In this document: positions 5,056 through 8,669 of the stretch, in pieces
How the letters are laid out: each line of letters opens with the position of its first letter
Numbering within the stretch: the stretch's first letter is position 1
Origin: Methanomassiliicoccaceae archaeon
GTDB lineage: Archaea > Thermoplasmatota > Thermoplasmata > Methanomassiliicoccales > Methanomethylophilaceae
Length of the DNA stretch: 8,669 nucleotides
Assembly (NCBI GenBank): GCA_009784745.1
Contig: WQXR01000047.1
Coordinates: 1 to 8,669, forward strand
Reading direction: 5' to 3'
The notes under the pieces: model-generated
What the model was told of the DNA's origin: nothing
Seen by the model: the letters and a program-made list of their open reading frames with translations, nothing else
Database searches by the model: none
Made by a program: the position numbers and the translations under genes

Positions 5056-5088
5056 AACGCCGATAACGGAATTGTATATTACATGTAG
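5056..5088 (+). promoter_or_regulatory. Shared upstream element, copy 2 (pilin-like pair promoter)
   Basis: Second copy of the 33-nt block at 4709-4741, again starting with AACGCCG and ending with TTACATGTAG (5079-5088). It is again followed by 9 nt and then a TATA box. Identical geometry in two promoters argues for a common regulator of the pilin-like pair and the structured RNA. Confidence 0.6.
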
Positions 5089-5097
5089 TCATACCCT

Positions 5098-5108
5098 TTA
5101 AAATAAAA
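5098..5108 (+). promoter_or_regulatory. TATA box of the pilin-like pair
   Basis: TTTAAAATAAA, beginning 28 nt and centred about 24 nt before the ATG at 5126. This predicts a leaderless first gene and makes it unlikely that the upstream RNA is simply the leader of these genes. Confidence 0.6.
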
Positions 5109-5125
5109 TCCGTTAATTTTCATAT

Positions 5126-5530
5126 ATGAAGCTCAACAAAAAAGGAGAAGGCGGATTCATGGAATCCATCGTTGCGGTGATGGTCATTGTCATATCGTTA
5201 ACGGCATTCTTATCATTTCTGGCCTTCTCCACCTCCCAATCATTGGAAAAAGAGGCTGACGTTCCGACGGAATTGCTCAGCGGAATTAGTATCGTCAACG
5301 GTTCAATAGAAACGGATGCGAAAGAAAAGATAATGAACATAATGGAAAGGAACTCTTACCGAGGTGTCCGTTTCACATTATCATTGGACGGTATTTACGA
5401 TGATAGCGTAATATTCAGCGCCGGAACATTTGATTCCGACGTGATAATATCAAGAACGGGATCGCTGATAGCACCATCCGACGACGGCCGTCACGTTCCT
5501 GTGAGATATTCACTGGCGGTGTGGTTATGA
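5126..5530 (+). CDS. Pilin-like membrane-anchored protein, first of a pair
   Basis: 134 aa. The short basic head KLNKKGEGG is followed by a single hydrophobic helix (about 14-36, SIVAVMVIVISLTAFLSFLAFS) with a Glu at position 13 just before it, resembling an archaeal type IV pilin or class III signal peptide. Cleavage after KKG (residue 7) or after GG (residue 10) by a prepilin peptidase is possible. The remainder (about 40-134) is a soluble, probably extracellular domain with predicted beta-rich segments. I do not recognise a named family. It overlaps the next gene by 4 nt (ATGA), so the two are translated together and probably work together, for example as minor pilins or surface-complex subunits. 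The start at 5126 is set by the TATA box spacing. Confidence 0.7.
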   Translation: MKLNKKGEGGFMESIVAVMVIVISLTAFLSFLAFSTSQSLEKEADVPTELLSGISIVNGSIETDAKEKIMNIMERNSYRGVRFTLSLDGIYDDSVIFSAGTFDSDVIISRTGSLIAPSDDGRHVPVRYSLAVWL

Positions 5531-5967
5531 TCAAAGATAAAAAAGCAATGACCGCTGTCTTTGATGCATTCATATTCATCACCATAATAGGAATTATCGC
5601 CGCAGGGATGTTCATCCATTCCAACTTTGAAGATAATAACAATACGATCGCAAAAGACGTTCATGATACTTTTTTCGGGATACGTCTGGGAACGGATGAT
5701 CTCTTCAAAGATACAGATACCCAGCGCGCGGAAATGTGTGATCTGATGGCCGCATGCATGATGACATCGGAAAAGAACGCATTGAGATTCGCTGAAGAGA
5801 CGCTGAGGTCGATAGTACCGCCTTATTGCGGTTACGAACTCACGATGGAATATAAAGGAAAGATATTGACAATAGGCGACGGAGGTCAGAACTTATCATC
5901 AAAATATTCCTCGGAGATAAAAATAATTGACGGTAATGTGATGAGAACCACGCTGTCATTATATTGA
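5527..5967 (+). CDS. Pilin-like membrane-anchored protein, second of a pair
   Basis: 146 aa from the ATG at 5527, which overlaps the preceding stop as ATGA; a GTG at 5521 is less likely. The N-terminus is again a short basic head (MIKDKKAM) followed by one hydrophobic helix (about 10-29, including FIFITIIGIIAAGMF) with an Asp at position 13 in the place where pilins hold an acidic residue. The rest (about 35-146) is a soluble domain with TDDLFKDTDTQRAEMCD and a Cys-containing middle (C51, C56 and C75 by my count). No family was recognised. It shares layout and probable topology with its partner but little direct sequence similarity. It ends 11 nt before the convergent apgM gene. Confidence 0.7.
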   Translation: MIKDKKAMTAVFDAFIFITIIGIIAAGMFIHSNFEDNNNTIAKDVHDTFFGIRLGTDDLFKDTDTQRAEMCDLMAACMMTSEKNALRFAEETLRSIVPPYCGYELTMEYKGKILTIGDGGQNLSSKYSSEIKIIDGNVMRTTLSLY

Positions 5968-5978
5968 TATCGTATCGA

Positions 5979-7220
5979 TCAGGCGCCGAACTTTTCCGAA
6001 CGGTTCGCGAGATCCATACACATAGGCAACAGATCCTTTCCTCTTATCCTTCCTATCTTTCCTTCGGCGCATCCGGATTCGCTGAACTTTGTTGCCTTGT
6101 CCTTTATCATCGTTTTTGTGAATATCGTCAGCGGAACGGGATCACCGGAATGATCGCCTACTTCTATCGGAGTGCAGTGATCTGCGGTGAACGCAATGAC
6201 CATATCAACAGACATATTCTTTTTCAGATATCCGGCCATCTCATCCAATCTTCGTATGACGGAACATTTTTCATCGGGTCTGCCGTCATGTCCCGATATA
6301 TCCGGCGCTTTGATGTTCATCAGAACGAAATCATATTTTTCTATTGTTTTGAGTGCAATTTCCGCTTTCTTTATCATGTCTGTGTCAAGACCGCCGGTAC
6401 ATTCCTTCGGAAGGTCGATGATATCAAGACCGCATATTTCCGAAATTCCCTTTATCATGCCGACGCCTGCGACGCACGCGGCAGTCATGTTATTCTTTTC
6501 ATGGAATGGAATTATATCAGGGAAAGAACCTGCGCCCCTCGGTAAAAGTATGTTCGCCTCCGGAAGTCCTTTTTTCCTTCGTTCTGCGTTCACGGGATGA
6601 TCCTTCATCATTTCATACGATAATTTTACGAACCTGTTGACGACGGAAGCGGTGAATTCCGCTTCTTTCGTTCTTCCTTTTGATATTGCGACCTTTCCCA
6701 GATCATGAGGGTCTGCGTCAGTTACATTCGGATCTAATCCTTTTCCGCGAAGTATGAGTGCCGCTCTGTGTTCTGTGCCTTCTTTCACAAGTATCTCGAT
6801 GCCGTCAATGACAATACCGCTTAACGCCTTGATAAGTTCCGTCGTCTCCGGTGCCTTAACACGCCCTGCACGTCTGTCCGTTATTTCGTAATTCTCATTC
6901 ACGGTTGAAAAATTGCACCGGAACGCAACATCGCCTTTCTTTCCTACAAGACCGATGCCTGCCGCCTCAAAAGGACCGCGGCCTTTGTAGACCTTGTACG
7001 GATCGTAACCGAGCAACGCCAAATGTGCGGTATCGCTTCCCGGACCTACGCCTGGCGCAATGACATCCATTATGCCTGCGCATCCGTTCTCCGTGAACCA
7101 GTCAAGATTCGGTGTTGACGTATACTGAAGCGGCGTCGATCCGTTGAGCGCCGTACAACTGCGGTCGCCGAGGCCGTCCATGACCACGATCAATATCTTC
7201 TTTTTCTTGGCAGCGGACAT
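5979..7220 (-). CDS. apgM: 2,3-bisphosphoglycerate-independent phosphoglycerate mutase, archaeal type
   Basis: 413 aa, the usual length of the archaeal ApgM family. It interconverts 3- and 2-phosphoglycerate in glycolysis and gluconeogenesis in the cytosol, through a phosphoserine intermediate and two metal ions. Visible motifs are VVMDGLGDR (12-20) with metal ligand D15, GPGSDTAHLALLGYDP (59-74) with the nucleophile S62, KGRGPFEAAGIG (79-90), APDISGHDG (305-313) with D307 and H311, and TADHCTP (345-351) with D347 and H348, followed by GDHSGDPVP (355-363). I chose the ATG at 7220 (MSAAKKKKILIVVMDG) over 7250, since it follows the upstream stop by 5 nt with an AAGTGAT ribosome-binding site. 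It is the last gene of a cluster with an iron-sulfur flavoprotein and an acyl-CoA synthetase. Confidence 0.93.
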   Translation of the reverse strand: MSAAKKKKILIVVMDGLGDRSCTALNGSTPLQYTSTPNLDWFTENGCAGIMDVIAPGVGPGSDTAHLALLGYDPYKVYKGRGPFEAAGIGLVGKKGDVAFRCNFSTVNENYEITDRRAGRVKAPETTELIKALSGIVIDGIEILVKEGTEHRAALILRGKGLDPNVTDADPHDLGKVAISKGRTKEAEFTASVVNRFVKLSYEMMKDHPVNAERRKKGLPEANILLPRGAGSFPDIIPFHEKNNMTAACVAGVGMIKGISEICGLDIIDLPKECTGGLDTDMIKKAEIALKTIEKYDFVLMNIKAPDISGHDGRPDEKCSVIRRLDEMAGYLKKNMSVDMVIAFTADHCTPIEVGDHSGDPVPLTIFTKTMIKDKATKFSESGCAEGKIGRIRGKDLLPMCMDLANRSEKFGA

Positions 7221-7225
7221 ATGTA

Positions 7226-7798
7226 TCACTTCAATTTTTTCATCAACCATGCCATATTGTCGGCGAGCGTATGCATCGTTGCGTTTCCTTCAGCATCCTT
7301 CTCAAAATCTCCGGGGGCGAGGGAAAGCGAAAGATTCCAGTATGATGAACCAGGGATTATCATCTCCAATATCGTGAAAAAGTGATTAATGCTGTCAAAT
7401 ACGTGAACAGCACCCGCGCGTCTTGCGACCACGACGGCAGCGCCAACCTTTCTTTTCAAAAAGTTGCCGTTGCTTCTGCTGACATATCCGCAGCGATCCA
7501 TCAATGCTTTCGTTTCGGGTGTGAGATCGGCGAAATATGTCGGCGAGCCGATGATGATGGCATCTGCCGATGCCATTTTCTGTATCCATTCGTTGATCTT
7601 GTCTGATGTGATCGCACATTTCATGTCTTTGTTCTGTCTGCATGCGCCGCACGCTCTGCATCCTCTCACGAGTTCGCCGCCGACCTGCACGAATTCTGTC
7701 TCAATGCCATCCTTTTCCAGATCCGATAGGACGAGTCTCAGCATATGAGCCGTATTTCCGTCGGTCTTCGGACTTCCGTTGAACGCTACTGCCTTCAT
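7226..7798 (-). CDS. Iron-sulfur flavoprotein (NAD(P)H-dependent FMN reductase family)
   Basis: 190 aa with a flavodoxin-like fold. The FMN phosphate loop is GSPKTDGNT (8-16) and a second FMN-contacting loop is GSPTYFADLTPETKALMDR (84-102). A compact cysteine motif, RGCRACGACRQNKDMKC (C47, C50, C53, C61), matches the 4Fe-4S site of methanogen iron-sulfur flavoproteins, which pass electrons between ferredoxin-type carriers and acceptors such as oxygen or peroxide. The start at 7798 follows AGGTGATAAA, a good archaeal ribosome-binding site that overlaps the acyl-CoA synthetase stop (gap 8 nt); the longer in-frame start at 7822 would overlap the upstream gene. It lies between the acyl-CoA synthetase and apgM in a same-strand cluster with 5- and 8-nt gaps, so probably one transcript. 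The physiological partner is unknown. Confidence 0.85.
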   Translation of the reverse strand: MKAVAFNGSPKTDGNTAHMLRLVLSDLEKDGIETEFVQVGGELVRGCRACGACRQNKDMKCAITSDKINEWIQKMASADAIIIGSPTYFADLTPETKALMDRCGYVSRSNGNFLKRKVGAAVVVARRAGAVHVFDSINHFFTILEMIIPGSSYWNLSLSLAPGDFEKDAEGNATMHTLADNMAWLMKKLK

Positions 7799-7808
7799 TT
7801 TATCACCT
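7799..7808 (-). promoter_or_regulatory. Ribosome-binding site of the flavoprotein gene
   Basis: AGGTGATAAA directly before the ATG at 7798; GGTGAT matches the 16S rRNA 3' end. It overlaps the stop codon (TAG, 7809-7807) of the upstream acyl-CoA synthetase gene, pointing to coupled translation. Similar GTGAT-type sites precede the HesB-like gene and apgM. Confidence 0.55.
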
Positions 7809-8669
7809 ATGCGTCGGGCCACAGTTCGGCCGACATCTCTCTGAGTTTGATCTTCATTATCTTTCCGCTTGCGGTCATCGGGAATTCCTTTACGAACGCA
7901 ACATATTTTGGAATTTTATACCATGCGATCTTGCCTCTGCAGAAATCCTGTACATCTTCGATGGTCATTGACGCATTCTCCTTAAGCACAATGAACGCAC
8001 CCGGCTGTTCGCCGTACTTCTTGCTTGGTACGCCGACCAGCTGTATGTCACGTATCCCCGGCATGTTGTAAAGGAAATCTTCAACTTCTTTCGGATAGAT
8101 GTTCTCACCGCCGCGGATTATCATATCTTTGATCCTTCCGGTGACAGAGAAATAACCGTTCTCATCCTTTATTCCGATATCTCCGGAATGCAGCCATCCG
8201 TTCTCGTCTATCGTTCTTGACGTTTCGTCAGGCATGTTGTAATAACCTTTCATGACGTTATATCCGCGGCAGCAGAACTCCCCGGGAACACCCGGTTCAC
8301 ATACTTCGTTCGTCTTTGGATCAATTATTTCAACTTCAATTCCTTGCAAAGCAGGTCCCACAGTGGAACATTTTCTTTCCAGACTCGGTTCATCATATCT
8401 CGTCTGCGTCATTCCGGGCGACGATTCCGTCAGCCCGTAGACTATCGTCAGTTCAGAAGCGTTCATTTTGTCGACAACGTCATTCATAGTCTTTATCGGA
8501 CACGGAGAACCTGCCATTATTCCCGTTCTTAACGTGGAAAAATCAAATTTACTGAATAATTTATGCTCGAGCATGGCAATGAACATCGTCGGTACGCCGT
8601 ATACGGACGTACATCTTTCCTGTTCTATCGCGGTCATTGCAACAACTGGATCATATTGTTCCAATATCA
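7807..8669 (-). CDS. Acyl-CoA synthetase, AMP-forming, C-terminal part (5' end beyond window)
   Basis: The visible 286 residues are the C-terminal half of an ANL-superfamily ligase that activates a carboxylic acid as an acyl-adenylate and then transfers it to CoA. Motifs are VYGLTESSPGMTQTRY (A5), PGEFCCRGYNVMKGYYN, ENGWLHSGDIG (A7, aspartate contacting the ribose), GRIKDMIIRGGENIYPKEVE (A8 hinge) and PMTASGKIMK (A10, catalytic lysine). All key C-terminal residues are present. The P-loop-like A3 motif lies upstream of the window, so the start and full length (usually about 550 aa) cannot be seen. The subfamily resembles medium-chain or uncharacterised acyl-CoA synthetases; I cannot name the substrate. 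It heads the cluster with the flavoprotein and apgM. Confidence 0.92.
   Translation of the reverse strand, partial: ILEQYDPVVAMTAIEQERCTSVYGVPTMFIAMLEHKLFSKFDFSTLRTGIMAGSPCPIKTMNDVVDKMNASELTIVYGLTESSPGMTQTRYDEPSLERKCSTVGPALQGIEVEIIDPKTNEVCEPGVPGEFCCRGYNVMKGYYNMPDETSRTIDENGWLHSGDIGIKDENGYFSVTGRIKDMIIRGGENIYPKEVEDFLYNMPGIRDIQLVGVPSKKYGEQPGAFIVLKENASMTIEDVQDFCRGKIAWYKIPKYVAFVKEFPMTASGKIMKIKLREMSAELWPDA

Overview
The window looks like an archaeal chromosome, most likely Thermoplasmata. The Methanomassiliicoccales (a host-associated methanogen group) are my best guess, but that is inference and not proven here. The evidence is an ATP-dependent archaeal DNA ligase, a Hef-type helicase and an archaeal-type phosphoglycerate mutase. 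In addition, several genes have a TATA box about 24-27 nt before the start codon, as expected for leaderless transcripts.

Layout. (1) 1-2259, minus strand: an ATP-dependent DNA ligase (cut by the window edge) lies just downstream of a Hef-like helicase; each has its own TATA box. (2) 2260-2678: a 419-bp AT-rich intergenic stretch with hairpins, a degenerate repeat and a 10-bp inverted repeat. (3) 2679-3830, plus strand: a solitary DUF1016/YhcG-type PD-(D/E)XK nuclease-family gene, probably transferred from gut bacteria. It ends in a strong hairpin, and its stop codon overlaps that of the convergent HesB/IscA gene. (4) 3827-4613, minus strand: an IscA/HesB-like Fe-S protein and a carboxymuconolactone decarboxylase/AhpD-like protein without the usual CxxC. 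(5) 4614-5125: an intergenic stretch that appears to hold an unrecognised, highly structured RNA of about 220-240 nt on the plus strand. (6) 5126-5967, plus strand: two overlapping genes for small pilin-like membrane-anchored proteins. (7) 5979-8669, minus strand: a tight cluster of an acyl-CoA synthetase (cut by the window edge), an iron-sulfur flavoprotein and ApgM phosphoglycerate mutase.

The most interesting signal is in (5)-(6). The putative RNA starts with a helix almost exactly where its TATA box predicts the 5' end. Its promoter shares a 33-nt upstream block with the promoter of the pilin-like pair: 26 of 33 bases are identical without gaps, the block includes an exact 10-mer (TTACATGTAG), and the spacing to the TATA box is the same. 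This suggests that one regulator controls an undescribed RNA and a two-gene surface or secretion module. The RNA also contains a perfect 9-nt Shine-Dalgarno sequence before a 29-codon ORF, and that sequence can be paired inside the RNA. It could therefore be a structured mRNA leader, or a dual-function RNA, and not a pure ncRNA.
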